Assembly: GCA_025359705.1 (NCBI GenBank)
Contig: JANYFS010000568.1
Coordinates: 1-5,503 of the forward strand
Reading direction: 5' to 3'
DNA: 5,503 nt
From: Deinococcales bacterium
GTDB taxonomy: Bacteria; Deinococcota; Deinococci; Deinococcales; Deinococcaceae
The notes under the pieces were generated by a model. That model was not told where the DNA came from. It saw only the letters and a program-made list of their open reading frames with translations, and searched no databases. Shown piece after piece: positions 4,762 through 5,503 of this stretch (position 1 is its first letter; each line of letters opens with the position of its first letter). Made by a program: the position numbers and the translations under genes.

Positions 4762-5503
4762 TTAGAAATTACGCCTAAGATCCATGCCTTTATAGAGACC
4801 AGCGACCTCTTTAGCGTAACCATTGAAGGGCAAGGTAGGGCGGCGCTCTATTTCTCCAATGCGGCGTTCAGTGGCTTGACTCCAGCGGGGATGATCCACG
4901 GCGGGGTTGACATTGGCGTAAAAACCGTATTCGCCAGGTGCAGACAAGGCCCAAGTGGTTGCGGGCATTTTTTCGGTTAATGTAATGCGAACAATCGATT
5001 TAATTCCTTTGAAACCATACTTCCAAGGAACCACCAAACGCAGGGGCGCACCGTTTTGATTGGGCAGCACCCGACCATTCAAACCCACTGCCATAAATGC
5101 AAGTGGATGCAGGGCTTCATCCAAGCGAAGCCCCTCTACATAAGGCCAGTCCAGTACATTGTCTTTTTGACCTGGCATTTGTACGGGGTCTTTCAGGGCA
5201 GTAAACATCACGTATTTGGCTTTGCTGGTGGGGTTCATCCGCCGAATCAGGGCCGCCAATGGGAAACCCAGCCACGGCATGACCATCGACCAGCCTTCCA
5301 CGCACCGCATTCGGTAAACCCGATCCTCGAGGGGGAACCACGATTGCAGGGTGTCGATATCCACCCGCTGCGGTTTTTTAACTTCTCCGTCGATCATTAC
5401 CGTCCAAGGGCGGGTACGCAGGGTTCCTGCATTTTTGGCGGGTTCGGATTTATCGGTGCCGAATTCGTAGAAGTTGTTGTAGGTGGTGGCGTTGGCATAG
5501 GTA
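4762..5503 (-). CDS. msrP: MsrP (YedY), molybdopterin methionine sulfoxide reductase (N-terminus beyond window end)
   Basis: MsrP is the exported catalytic subunit that reduces free and protein-bound methionine sulfoxide with Mo-molybdopterin. The visible 246 residues are the C-terminal three quarters of a sulfite oxidase-type fold. They begin TYANATTYNNFYEFGTDK, then TLRTRPWTV, and YRMRCVEGWSMV with the molybdenum-ligand Cys67 (visible numbering; codon 5304-5302). They continue through PWKYGFKGIKSI and the conserved end FNGYAKEV..LYKGMDLRRNF. An ATG at 5397 is internal (35 conserved residues precede it), so it is not the start. About 80-90 residues, including the expected Tat signal peptide, lie outside. 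The gene ends 4 nt before msrQ, forming the usual msrPQ operon; the promoter is not in view. Only one CTCGAG site falls in this gene. Confidence 0.96.
   Translation of the reverse strand, partial: TYANATTYNNFYEFGTDKSEPAKNAGTLRTRPWTVMIDGEVKKPQRVDIDTLQSWFPLEDRVYRMRCVEGWSMVMPWLGFPLAALIRRMNPTSKAKYVMFTALKDPVQMPGQKDNVLDWPYVEGLRLDEALHPLAFMAVGLNGRVLPNQNGAPLRLVVPWKYGFKGIKSIVRITLTEKMPATTWALSAPGEYGFYANVNPAVDHPRWSQATERRIGEIERRPTLPFNGYAKEVAGLYKGMDLRRNF

Larger units (their letters stand above)
97..5331. repeat. Dispersed CTCGAG palindrome, 29 copies across the window
   Basis: Starts: 97, 120, 298, 421, 577, 785, 805, 914, 956, 1070, 1460, 1481, 1802, 1862, 1919, 2030, 2305, 2375, 2399, 2780, 2945, 2981, 3737, 3761, 3785, 3872, 4022, 4317, 5326. 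Nine continue as CTCGAGGG and eight as CTCGAGCG. By region: fabD 5, fabD leader 2, IS 9, 2284-2419 gap 3, ndh 3, ndh-msrQ gap 4, msrQ 2, msrP 1. In genes it often lies in frame as CTC GAG (Leu-Glu). With equal base use about 1.3 copies would be expected in 5.5 kb. Confidence 0.9.

Noticed and set aside
4758..4823. Earlier msrQ start at 4823, overlapping msrP by 62 bp
   Set aside because: It has no ribosome site and encodes residues over the conserved msrP C-terminus. The ATG at 4757, 4 nt after the msrP stop, fits an operon better.
4762..5397. msrP as a complete gene starting at the ATG at 5397
   Set aside because: The frame upstream of this ATG encodes conserved MsrP sequence (YNNFYEFGTDK...TLRTRPWTV), so the gene is cut by the window end.

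Overview
The window is a piece of a bacterial chromosome of moderate GC content (about half G+C, judged by eye). It holds three housekeeping or redox loci, all on the minus strand, and one plus-strand insertion sequence. FabD and the type II NADH dehydrogenase-like protein read, from memory and not from an alignment, most like Deinococcota (Deinococcus/Thermus-type) proteins. That placement is tentative.

Layout. (1) 1-729, minus: fabD, with its C-terminus cut off by the window start, preceded by a good Shine-Dalgarno site. (2) 827-2283, plus: a single-gene IS66-family insertion sequence (ISBst12-like organisation) with a perfect 16-bp terminal inverted repeat. It lies in the gap upstream of fabD. 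(3) 2284-2428: a bidirectional intrinsic terminator followed by five 12-bp tandem repeats, which run into the last codons of the next gene. (4) 2420-3556, minus: an NDH-2-type FAD/NAD(P)H dehydrogenase. It has its own sigma-70-like promoter (TTGCCC-18 bp-TATAAT) and a long leader with a hairpin. (5) 3717-4007: a non-coding gap with a 24-bp tandem repeat, a large hairpin and an AT-rich stretch. (6) 4008-5503, minus: msrQ and msrP, a translationally coupled pair for repair of oxidised methionine in envelope proteins. msrP runs off the window end.

How the genes relate. MsrP is the molybdopterin enzyme that reduces methionine sulfoxide outside the cytoplasm. MsrQ is its membrane haem partner, which draws electrons from the quinol pool or from reduced flavin. 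The neighbouring NDH-2-like enzyme would reduce quinone with NADH, so the two loci could share an electron route. They have separate transcription signals and the link is inference. FabD belongs to fatty-acid synthesis and is unrelated.

The most striking signal is not a gene. The palindrome CTCGAG occurs 29 times in 5.5 kb, where about 1.3 would be expected with equal base use. It is densest in the intergenic gaps (9 copies in about 0.7 kb) and also common in the IS (9 copies). It is often extended to CTCGAGGG or CTCGAGCG. This looks like a highly iterated palindrome comparable in kind to cyanobacterial HIP1. I see no defence system, CRISPR array, RNA gene or new multi-gene system here.
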